Shown piece after piece: positions 7,688 through 14,978 of a DNA stretch of 30,452 bases. Below the pieces are notes generated by a model that was given only the letters and a program-made list of their open reading frames with translations, was not told the DNA's origin and made no database searches. Made by a program: the position numbers and the translations under genes. Source of the stretch: an uncultured Collinsella sp. (GTDB lineage Bacteria; Actinomycetota; Coriobacteriia; Coriobacteriales; Coriobacteriaceae); contig CABUJL010000008.1 in NCBI GenBank assembly GCA_902491915.1, positions 1 through 30,452 on the forward strand, in the 5' to 3' direction. Within the stretch, counting starts at the first letter, position 1, and each line of letters opens with the position of its first letter.

Positions 7688-7833
7688 CTGGCGCCGCCAA
7701 GACAGATAAGGTGTTGCGCCACATTATCGCCAATTGGTGTCCGTGTCTGGAGTTTAGCTGTCGATGCCCAATATGCCATAAACTAGTAACGTTATGGACT
7801 TTTTCATTGCGACTCAATTGCGAGGATTTCTTT

Positions 7834-10146
7834 ATGGCTGGTAATCACTTTAAGGGCAGCGACAGCGGCCGTCCTGCGGTTCCGCCGCGTTCGAACGGAA
7901 CTGGAAAAGCTGGCATGCCGAGCGGAGCTGGTCAGAACAGTGCCGGTAAGCGCACGTCCCCGGGCGAGACGGCGATGTTTACCGCTCTGTATGAGCAGTC
8001 TCAGAAGGCCAAAAAGACTGGTCGAGCAAGAGGGAATGTCTTTGCGGGCGGTGAGACCCCCACGTCGCAGCCGAGCGGGGCTCCTTCGACACCTGCGAAC
8101 AACGCAGGCACTGCCAGCGCCGCGAATGCCGCCGGCAACATTAATGCCGGCAATGCCGCCAACAATACTCCCTCCGCCGGTGGCGCGGGGCTTACGGGCA
8201 ACCTTGGTACGATCTATACGGGTGCCTCTGAGACCGGCACATTCGCCCGTTTGGAAGATAGCGGTGCCGAGTTTAAGGGCTCCGGTTCCAAGGAAGATTA
8301 TTACGATTTTGGCCTGAACTACGGCAACGACGCTTCGTCGAGTTCAACCTCGGACGGTCTGGTCCGTCATCGCCATCGCAAGGGCGAGCGCAAGAAGCGT
8401 CATGTTGGCGCGGTTGTTGCCGCCGTAGTCGCGGTACTTCTCGTTGCGCTTGGCGCAAGTGGCTTTATGCTGCTTAACTCGGCAAAGACCGTAAAGAGCG
8501 AAGCGAAGGAGGCTGTCGAGATTGTCGGCGGCCTTAAGGACAAGGTCACGTCGGGCGATTTTTCGACGCTGCCCGACGATGCGAAGAAGATCGACGAGCT
8601 CTGCAATAGCATGAAGGCGGAGACCTCGAGCCCGCTGTGGACGGCGGCTTCGTTTATTCCGGTGTACGGCAGTGACATCAACGCGGCCCGCACCATGATC
8701 GACGCCCTGTCCGATGTTTCGAGCAATGCGCTGGTTCCCATGGCCGACAACCTTTCGCAGGCCACGCCCGGCAAGCTGTTCCAGGACGGCATGATTAACG
8801 TGTCTGCGCTGCAGGCCGTTGCCGATTCGCTTTCCAGCAGCTCGAAGGTGTTCAAGAGCGCCAACGAGAAGATCCAGGGTATTGGCGATACGCATATTTC
8901 CCAGGTGACCGAGCTGGTCGATAAGGCCAAGGACGGCTTTGTCACCCTCAGCGGCGCGGTTGACGCGGCGGAGAAGGTCGCTCCCGTCCTTCCCCAGATG
9001 CTCGGCGCCAATGGCCAGACGCGCAACTATCTGGTGTATGCCATGAACAATGTTGAGATTCGTGCCTGCGGCGGCTTTGGCGGCTCGCAGGGTCTGATCT
9101 CGGTTACCGACGGCCAGATGTCGATCGGCGAGTTTGTTCCCCGCATTGGACTCAGCGAGGATGAGGCGGTCGAGAGCGTCGACGAAGAGGACGAGGCGCT
9201 GTTTGGCAACCACAGTAACCTGTACAACTCGGGTAACACCTATTCGCCCGACTGGCCCCGCAACTCGCAGCGTGTCGCAGCCCTGTGGAAATCTCAATAC
9301 GGCCAGGACGTCGACGGTGTCGTGGGCATCGATCCCGTGTTCCTGCAGTATCTGCTGGGCCTTGTCGGCAATGTCTCGCTGCCCGATGGCACGGTCGTCG
9401 ACGGCACCAATGCGGCCAAGGTCCTCATGCACGATGTGTACTGGAACTATCCGGTCGAGGAGTCGGACGGCATCTTCGCATCCGTTGCCAGCGCTGCTTT
9501 CGACAAGATTCTCGGCGGCATCGGCGATGTCGATGTTACGAAGCTCGTCAGCGCCGTTGAGCGCGGCGCCGAAGAGGGCCGCCTGATCGCGTGGATGAAA
9601 AACGACGACGAGCAGAACGCTATCAAGGAAATAAACATCGACGCCTCGCTACCCGATCCGGACGACCCGAGCGAGGATCCCGTTGCCGGTGTCTACTTTA
9701 ACAACCTGAGCTTCTCCAAGCTCGATTGGTACCTCAATGCCGATACGCAGATTGGCCAGGGCGTCAAGAATGGCGACGGCACGTGCTCCTATCGCATCAC
9801 CGTCACCCTGACGAACATCATGACGCAGGAAGAGGCCGGCAAGCTGCCCGACTACGTTGCAGCGAGCGCACCCGATGCCGCGCGTGATGACGAGCGCCTG
9901 AATGTCTCGCTGTTCGCCCCGACGGGCGGTAACATTTCGGACCTTACCGTCGAGGGCACCCAGTTTGGGCTTGGCGCTGCCACGTGGCATGGCATTCCCT
10001 TCTATTCGGGAACCGTTGACCTGCATGCGGGCGAGACGACGACGATCACGTATACGCTGACCACGTCGGCCGAGGCGGGAGACAAGCCGCTTACGCTGCG
10101 CCAGACCCCCACGTGCCAGGCGGCTCGCGACAGCGCTTCGGCGTAG
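7834..10146 (+). CDS. Large DUF4012-domain envelope protein
   Basis: A 770-aa protein. Residues 1-185 are a low-complexity Ala/Asn/Gly/Ser/Thr-rich cytoplasmic region, ending in a basic patch (RHRHRKGERKKRH). One membrane helix follows at about 190-212 (VGAVVAAVVAVLLVALGASG), then a long extracytoplasmic part. The DUF4012 core is clear at about 395-520 (NYLVYAMNNVEIRACGGFGG, IGEFVPRIGL, VDGVVGIDPVFLQYLLGLVG). ATG 7834 is chosen for AGGA seven nt before it. DUF4012 proteins occur in actinobacteria and others, often near surface-polysaccharide genes. Their biochemical role is not established. The next gene, glmM, supplies amino-sugar precursors, so a cell-surface role is plausible. A terminator separates the two. 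Confidence 0.88.
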   Translation: MAGNHFKGSDSGRPAVPPRSNGTGKAGMPSGAGQNSAGKRTSPGETAMFTALYEQSQKAKKTGRARGNVFAGGETPTSQPSGAPSTPANNAGTASAANAAGNINAGNAANNTPSAGGAGLTGNLGTIYTGASETGTFARLEDSGAEFKGSGSKEDYYDFGLNYGNDASSSSTSDGLVRHRHRKGERKKRHVGAVVAAVVAVLLVALGASGFMLLNSAKTVKSEAKEAVEIVGGLKDKVTSGDFSTLPDDAKKIDELCNSMKAETSSPLWTAASFIPVYGSDINAARTMIDALSDVSSNALVPMADNLSQATPGKLFQDGMINVSALQAVADSLSSSSKVFKSANEKIQGIGDTHISQVTELVDKAKDGFVTLSGAVDAAEKVAPVLPQMLGANGQTRNYLVYAMNNVEIRACGGFGGSQGLISVTDGQMSIGEFVPRIGLSEDEAVESVDEEDEALFGNHSNLYNSGNTYSPDWPRNSQRVAALWKSQYGQDVDGVVGIDPVFLQYLLGLVGNVSLPDGTVVDGTNAAKVLMHDVYWNYPVEESDGIFASVASAAFDKILGGIGDVDVTKLVSAVERGAEEGRLIAWMKNDDEQNAIKEINIDASLPDPDDPSEDPVAGVYFNNLSFSKLDWYLNADTQIGQGVKNGDGTCSYRITVTLTNIMTQEEAGKLPDYVAASAPDAARDDERLNVSLFAPTGGNISDLTVEGTQFGLGAATWHGIPFYSGTVDLHAGETTTITYTLTTSAEAGDKPLTLRQTPTCQAARDSASA

Positions 10147-10183
10147 GGTTTTTCTGGTAGTCCAGATAATCGAGTACCATTTT

Positions 10184-10217
10184 GGGGCGGACGGATAATC
10201 TGTTCGCCCCATTTTTA
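10184..10217 (+). terminator. Terminator between DUF4012 gene and glmM
   Basis: GGGGCGGAC (10184-10192) pairs with GTTCGCCCC (10202-10210) with one G-U pair, followed by ATTTTTAT. It ends right at the glmM ribosome site (AAGGAGAG), so glmM either starts in a short leader or is partly read through. Confidence 0.75.
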
Positions 10218-10229
10218 TAAGGAGAGCGC

Positions 10230-11561
10230 ATGAAGTACTTTGGCACCGACGGCTTTCGCGGCGAGGCCAACGTTGGGCTGACGGTAGAGCACGCCTATAA
10301 GATCGGTCGTTTTGTGGGCTGGTATTACGGCGCCAATCGCGAGCGCAAGGCACGCGTCATCGTAGGTAAGGACACGCGTCGATCCAGCTATATGTTCGAG
10401 GCGGCGCTGGTGAGTGGCTTGGTCGCGAGCGGTGCGGACGCCTACATGCTGCACGTGATTCCGACGCCGGGCGTGGCGCACCAGACCGTGGAGGGCTGCT
10501 TCGATTGCGGCATCATGATCAGCGCGAGCCACAACCCGTTTTGCGATAACGGCATCAAACTCGTCAACAGCGACGGCTTTAAGATGGACGAGGACGTGCT
10601 GGAGCTCATCGAGGACTATATCGATGGCAAGGGCGAAGTGCCGCTGGCCACGGGCAACCAGATCGGTGCCACGGTCGACTACATGCAGGGCCGCAACCGC
10701 TATATCGCCTCGCTCATCGCGAGCGCGAACTTTTCACTGCAGGGCGTCAAGATCGGCCTGGACTGCGCCAACGGCTCGGCGTCCTCGGTTGCCAAGCCGG
10801 TGTTTGACGCGCTGGGCGCCGACGTACGCGTAATTAACGCCGCGCCCGACGGCTTTAACATTAACGTCGACTGCGGCTCCACGCACATGGAGCGCCTGCA
10901 GCGCCACGTGGTGGAGCAGGGCCTGGACGTGGGCTTTGCCTATGACGGCGATGCCGACCGCTGCCTGGCTGTTGACGAGCGAGGCCGCGTGGTCGACGGC
11001 GACCAGATCCTGTACGTGTGCGGCGTGTACCTGAACAAGCACGGTCGCCTTTCGGGCGGTACCGTGGTGCCGACGATCGCCAGCAACTTTGGCCTGATCA
11101 AGTCGCTGGAGCTTGCCGGTCTGAGTGCCGTGACCAGCGGCGTGGGCGACCGTCATGTGTATGCCAAGATGCGCGAGGGCGGCTACAGCCTGGGCGGCGA
11201 GCAGACGGGCCACACGATTTTTGGCGATATCGAGCGCACGGGCGACGGCATCATGACGTCGCTGCGCGTGATGGAAGTGATTCGTGCCGAGCGCGAGACG
11301 CTCTCGCAGCTCACGGCGCCGTGCAAGCTGCTGCCGCAGGCGCAGGTGGCCGTTCGCGTGGCGGACAAGGATGCCGCGCTCGACAGCATGGGCGTGCAGA
11401 ATGCGATCGCCGAGGCCGAGGCCTCGCTGGCAGGCGAGGGCCGCGTGCTCGTGCGCAAGAGCGGAACCGAGTCAGTCATCCGCGTCCTGGCCGAAGCCCC
11501 CGACCAAGCAGCCGCCGAAGCCGCCATGAAGCGCATCGCCAGCGCGCTCGAGGCTTTGTAG
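10230..11561 (+). CDS. glmM: Phosphoglucosamine mutase
   Basis: Interconverts glucosamine-6-phosphate and glucosamine-1-phosphate in the cytoplasm, the step that leads to UDP-GlcNAc for cell-wall synthesis. At 443 aa it is the usual length. The start KYFGTDGFRG is the family signature. ISASHNP at about 97-103 holds the catalytic phosphoserine (S100). The Mg2+ loop DGDADR is at 239-244, the sugar-binding GGEQTGH is at about 325-331, and the phosphate-binding loop RKSGTES is at 409-415 (GTES rather than the more usual GTEP). The ribosome site AAGGAGAG gives the ATG at 10230. It follows the DUF4012 gene after a terminator, and its stop overlaps a perfect hairpin. Confidence 0.97.
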   Translation: MKYFGTDGFRGEANVGLTVEHAYKIGRFVGWYYGANRERKARVIVGKDTRRSSYMFEAALVSGLVASGADAYMLHVIPTPGVAHQTVEGCFDCGIMISASHNPFCDNGIKLVNSDGFKMDEDVLELIEDYIDGKGEVPLATGNQIGATVDYMQGRNRYIASLIASANFSLQGVKIGLDCANGSASSVAKPVFDALGADVRVINAAPDGFNINVDCGSTHMERLQRHVVEQGLDVGFAYDGDADRCLAVDERGRVVDGDQILYVCGVYLNKHGRLSGGTVVPTIASNFGLIKSLELAGLSAVTSGVGDRHVYAKMREGGYSLGGEQTGHTIFGDIERTGDGIMTSLRVMEVIRAERETLSQLTAPCKLLPQAQVAVRVADKDAALDSMGVQNAIAEAEASLAGEGRVLVRKSGTESVIRVLAEAPDQAAAEAAMKRIASALEAL

Positions 11562-11588
11562 TTACGCGGTTTTACCAAACCGCGTAAC
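11561..11588 (+). other. Perfect 12-bp hairpin overlapping the glmM stop
   Basis: GTTACGCGGTTT (11561-11572) and AAACCGCGTAAC (11577-11588) pair completely around a TACC loop. The first base is the last base of the glmM TAG. There is no T run, so it is not a classic terminator. It may protect the 3' end of the mRNA or act together with the next hairpin. Confidence 0.85.
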
Positions 11589-11601
11589 GGCCCGACGCTG
11601 C

Positions 11602-11700
11602 AAACGACCCTAAGCGGCAATCTGACGTTCAATTTTAAGGGCGCGACCAGAAGGTCAGCGCCCTTTCATTTCACGTCACCTTGCTCGCTTAGGGTCGTTT
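11602..11700. repeat. Nested inverted repeat between convergent glmM and carboxypeptidase
   Basis: A perfect 15-bp inverted repeat (11602-11616 AAACGACCCTAAGCG with 11686-11700) encloses an inner terminator-like hairpin. The outer arms end in TTTT on the plus strand, so the whole may work as a two-way terminator for the convergent genes. Confidence 0.85.
11637..11671. terminator. Inner terminator hairpin, glmM side
   Basis: AAGGGCGCGACC (11637-11648) pairs with GGTC-a-GCGCCCTT (11653-11665, one bulged A) around loop AGAA, followed by TCATTTC on the plus strand and TTAAAATT on the minus strand. Probably a bidirectional terminator. Confidence 0.75.
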
Positions 11701-11711
11701 TCGCTGACGTT

Positions 11712-11740
11712 GCCAAAACATTGACGTCAACATGGTTGGC
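11712..11740. other. Imperfect palindrome centred on TTGACGTCAA
   Basis: A perfect 10-bp palindrome TTGACGTCAA (11721-11730) is flanked by GCCAA (11712-11716) and TTGGC (11736-11740), giving a wider broken dyad. It lies 20-50 bp past the carboxypeptidase stop, an odd place for an operator. Confidence 0.45.
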
Positions 11741-11760
11741 GTTGGCGTGTCGGTTGTGTT

Positions 11761-13335
11761 CTACAGCTCGTACAGCGTGGTGAACTTGTCCTGGAGGTAG
11801 CTGCAGTAGTAGCGGGCGTCAAAGTCCATGCCGCACGCGCCCTTGATGAGCTCCGGCGCGTCCTTGGCGCGGCCCCACTGCCAAATGTGCTCGCCCAGCC
11901 AGGCGCGGACGGGTGCCAGGTCGCCGCTCGCGCAGGCGCCGGTAAGGTCGACGCCGTCGCGGCACATGGCCGGCACGAACATGGCGTCGTAGGCGCTGCC
12001 CAGCGCATAGGTGGGGAAGTAGCCAAACGAGCCGCCGCTCCAGTGCGTGTCCTGCAGGCAGCCGTGCGTGTCGTCGGGGACCGGAATGCCCAGGTACTCG
12101 TCCATAAAGCGATTCCAGAGGGCGGGGATATCCTTGGCCGTGGCCTCGCCGGCAAACAGCATGCGCTCAATCTCGTAGCGCACCATAACGTGCAGCGGAT
12201 AGGTGAGCTCGTCGGCCTCAGTGCGGATCAGCGACGGCTGCGCGATATTCACGGCGTGGTAGAGCGTATCCTCGTCCACGTTGCCGTAGACCTCGGGCGC
12301 GTGACGGCGCAGCACCTCGAGCAGCGGACCCATAAAGGCGCGGCTGCGGCCCACGGTGTTCTCGAAGAAGCGGCTCTGGCTCTCGTGGATGCCCATGGAG
12401 GTACCGCCCTCAAGACACGTGCGCGCGTAAGCGGGGTTCACGCCCAGCTCGTACATGGCGTGGCCGGCCTCGTGGATGATGCTGTAGACGTTGGAGATGC
12501 AATCGTTCTTGTAGATATGCGTGGCGATGCGTGCGTCGCCCACCGAGAAGCCCTCGCTAAACGGATGCTCGGTAAAGGCGAGCGTGGTGTCGTCCAGGTC
12601 CAGGCCCACAAGCTTCATCAGGTCAAAGCTTATGGCACGCTGGGCAGCCTCGGGCACATGGGCGTGCAAAAAGTCGGCTGCCGGCTGCTGGCCGCGCTCA
12701 CCGATGGCGTGCACGAGCGGCACGACGGTGGCCTTGACCTCGTCGCAAAACGCGTCGAAGCTCTTAGTAGAAAGGCCGCGCTCGTACTGGTCGAGCCACA
12801 CGTCGTACGGGTCGCGCTTGGGGTCCATAAGCTGGGCCTGGCGCTTAAGCTGCCCGACGATCCTGTCCACGTAGGGCTCAAAGCTCGCCCAGTCGTTGGC
12901 CGCCTTGGCCTTATGCCACACGGCGTCGGCCTCGCAGGTGAGCCTGGTCCAGGCCTCGGCCTCCTCGGTGGGGATGGCGCTGGCCTCGCGCTGGTCGCGG
13001 CCGAGCACGCGGATCTCGTCGAGCAGTTGCGGATCGTCGATTTTACCGCCCGCAACCGTCTCGCGCGCCAGCGAGCGCACGAGCTCAACGGACTTTTCGC
13101 TGGTCAGGAGCTTGTGATGCTCGCCGGCGAGCGTGCCCATGGCGTCGGCGCGGGCGGCGGCGCCGTTGGCGGGGGCGATGGTCGCGCCGTCGAACTCGGC
13201 AATCTTGAGCAGGTACTCGCGGGTCCACAGCTTGCCCTCGAGCTTGCGGAACTTCTTGACGGCCTTTTCGGCCTTCATGCCCTTGGCGGCTTTTGCCACG
13301 GCCGCCTTGGCCTTCTTATCGAGTTTCTTTCCCAT
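11761..13335 (-). CDS. Carboxypeptidase Taq-type metallopeptidase (M32)
   Basis: A 524-aa cytoplasmic zinc carboxypeptidase of the M32 family, which removes C-terminal residues from peptides. The zinc motif HEAGH lies at 288-292. The third ligand Glu is in HESQSRFFEN (E318), 26 residues after the second His, the spacing known in the family. The signature regions HPFSEGFSVGDARIATHIY and IRTEADELTYPLHVMVRYEIE are present. ATG 13335 is chosen because AAGGAT lies 5 nt upstream. The frame continues 15 codons further without a ribosome site. The first 35 residues are Lys/Ala-rich (KKLDKKAKAAVAKAAKG), an added basic tail not typical of M32 enzymes. Transcribed alone and divergently from pheST. Confidence 0.95.
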   Translation of the reverse strand: MGKKLDKKAKAAVAKAAKGMKAEKAVKKFRKLEGKLWTREYLLKIAEFDGATIAPANGAAARADAMGTLAGEHHKLLTSEKSVELVRSLARETVAGGKIDDPQLLDEIRVLGRDQREASAIPTEEAEAWTRLTCEADAVWHKAKAANDWASFEPYVDRIVGQLKRQAQLMDPKRDPYDVWLDQYERGLSTKSFDAFCDEVKATVVPLVHAIGERGQQPAADFLHAHVPEAAQRAISFDLMKLVGLDLDDTTLAFTEHPFSEGFSVGDARIATHIYKNDCISNVYSIIHEAGHAMYELGVNPAYARTCLEGGTSMGIHESQSRFFENTVGRSRAFMGPLLEVLRRHAPEVYGNVDEDTLYHAVNIAQPSLIRTEADELTYPLHVMVRYEIERMLFAGEATAKDIPALWNRFMDEYLGIPVPDDTHGCLQDTHWSGGSFGYFPTYALGSAYDAMFVPAMCRDGVDLTGACASGDLAPVRAWLGEHIWQWGRAKDAPELIKGACGMDFDARYYCSYLQDKFTTLYEL

Positions 13336-13453
13336 ACCATATCCTTGATCTCGCAGGCCGAGCACCGCAGGCGGGCGCACGACCAGTTTGCACAGCTACC
13401 TGCCTTGTACCCAGCGCGAACAAAACGGAACGCGGCGATGCACGCGCAGAATG

Positions 13454-13462
13454 TGTTATCCT
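13454..13462 (+). promoter_or_regulatory. Extended -10 promoter of the pheST leader
   Basis: TG-T-TATCCT (13454-13462) is an extended -10 element. No good -35 is visible. Transcription would start near 13469, at the 5' edge of the T-box leader. Confidence 0.5.
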
Positions 13463-13468
13463 ATAGCC

Positions 13469-13753
13469 CAATGCGTTGACGGAGAGGGTTTTGCCCGCCG
13501 CGTCGCCGGCAAGAGAGGGAAGGTCATGGGCTGCAAGCCTTCCTGCGGTGGCAAGGGCCAAGCGTTCACTCCCGAGCAGCGACCTCAACGGGCGCGCGGC
13601 CAGTGGCGGCGGAGCCCCAGTAGGGAAGCCGTAAGCCTCGCGACAAGGGGCGCAGAGTGGGCACGGCGGGCCAGACATCCGCCGGGTCAAACAAGGTGGT
13701 ACCGCGGAATTCAACCGTCCTTGGGCAATGCACATGCCCGAGGACGGTTTTTT
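13469..13753 (+). promoter_or_regulatory. T-box leader of pheS-pheT
   Basis: A tRNA-sensing leader that lets transcription through when uncharged tRNA-Phe builds up. The near-universal T-box sequence AAGGTGGTACCGCGG is at 13693-13707, directly before a strong terminator. Stem I features are visible: AGAGAGGGAAG and GGGCTGCAAGCC at about 13512-13541. A candidate specifier codon TTC followed by A is at 13565-13568, matching Phe. The boundaries and specifier are by eye. The T-box motif plus pheS downstream is decisive for the class. Confidence 0.93.
13713..13753 (+). terminator. T-box attenuator terminator
   Basis: AACCGTCCTTGGGCA (13713-13727) pairs with TGCCCGAGGACGGTT (13735-13749) with one T-G contact, followed by a run of six T. 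The 5' arm overlaps the sequence that pairs in the antiterminator with the T-box bulge. Confidence 0.93.
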
Positions 13754-13838
13754 GTTACCGAACCGGGCCGCACATCCGCAGCATCGGACGGCATCAGCCG
13801 CTGCGACAAGTGGATGCGCGAGAGACGAAAGGGAAGAC

Positions 13839-14915
13839 ATGAGTCTGATTGATGATCTGGTCAAACTCGAGGAAGAGGCCAAGGAGCTCGTCGCCGGCGC
13901 CGACGACGCCGCCAAGCTCGAGGCCGCACGCATTGAGCTGCTCGGCCGCAAGGGTCGCATTACCGGCCTGATGCGCATGATGGGCAAGCTCGCCCCCGAG
14001 GATCGCCCCGTCATGGGCAAGCGTGCCAACGAGATGCGCCAGCTGATCGAGGGCATGCTCGACGAGCGCACCACCGAGATGAAGGCCGCCGCCCTCAAGC
14101 ACGCGCTTGAGCACGAGGCCGTCGACATCACGCTGCCGGGTATCCGTCCGCAGATCGGTCACCAGCACCTGATCAAGCAGATCATCGAGGAGGCCGAGGA
14201 CATCTTCTGCGGCATCGGCTACACTGTCGAGTCCGGCCCCATGGTCGACACCTCCTACTACAATTTCACCGCGCTCAACGCGCCCATGGATCACCCGAGC
14301 CGCTCGGCCCGCGACACGTTCTACGTGGTCGACAACAATCCCGGCAGCGTCGCGCACCCCGAGGCACATGCCCATGGCGAGTCCGACGTGCTGCTGCGCA
14401 CCCAGACCTCGGGCGTGCAGATCCACACCATGGAGGCGCAGAAGCCGCCCATCTACATGATCTGCCCGGGCACCGTCTATCGTCCCGACACGGCCGACGC
14501 CTGCCACCTGCCGCAGTTCAACCAAATCGAGGGCCTGGTCGTCGACGAGGGCATCACCTTTGGCGACCTGAAGGGCACGCTCGACTACTTTGTTAAGTGC
14601 ATGTTTGGCGAGGACCGCAAGACGCGCTACCGCCCGCACTTCTTCCCCTTCACCGAGCCCAGCTGCGAGGTGGACGTGAGCTGCCACGTGTGCGGCGGCA
14701 AGGGCTGCAACTTCTGCAAGCACAGCGGCTGGATCGAGATCCTGGGCTGCGGCATGGTCGACCCCAACGTCCTCATCAACTGCGGTATCGACCCCGAGAA
14801 GTACACCGGCTTCGCCTTTGGCATTGGCGCCGAGCGCGTCGCGGCCCTGCGCTACGACCTGCCCGACCTGCGCACGTTGATGACTGGTGATATGCGTTTC
14901 CTTAACCAGTTCTAG
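13839..14915 (+). CDS. pheS: Phenylalanine--tRNA ligase alpha subunit
   Basis: The catalytic alpha chain of the alpha2-beta2 PheRS that charges tRNA-Phe. 358 aa, normal length. The N-terminal ~85 residues form the expected helical coiled-coil arm that contacts tRNA. Class II motifs are visible: ARDTFYV near 163-169, motif 2 region FNQIEG at 227-232, and motif 3 GFAFGIGAERVAALRY at 324-339. A cluster CHVCGGKGCNFC near 287-298 is an extra cysteine pattern that could bind zinc. The start ATG 13839 has GGGAAG upstream, and the frame further upstream runs through the T-box terminator. pheT follows after 63 bp; both are under T-box control. Confidence 0.97.
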   Translation: MSLIDDLVKLEEEAKELVAGADDAAKLEAARIELLGRKGRITGLMRMMGKLAPEDRPVMGKRANEMRQLIEGMLDERTTEMKAAALKHALEHEAVDITLPGIRPQIGHQHLIKQIIEEAEDIFCGIGYTVESGPMVDTSYYNFTALNAPMDHPSRSARDTFYVVDNNPGSVAHPEAHAHGESDVLLRTQTSGVQIHTMEAQKPPIYMICPGTVYRPDTADACHLPQFNQIEGLVVDEGITFGDLKGTLDYFVKCMFGEDRKTRYRPHFFPFTEPSCEVDVSCHVCGGKGCNFCKHSGWIEILGCGMVDPNVLINCGIDPEKYTGFAFGIGAERVAALRYDLPDLRTLMTGDMRFLNQF

Positions 14916-14978
14916 AACGCTTTCTTCTTAGTTGCAGTTTCCGGCTCAAAGCCGCATTTATGAAAGGAGACCAGTTAG

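Noticed and set aside
11887..13479. 530-codon antisense open frame across the M32 carboxypeptidase
   Set aside because: Shadow of GC-rich codon use; composition is unnatural and the opposite strand has the HEAGH enzyme.
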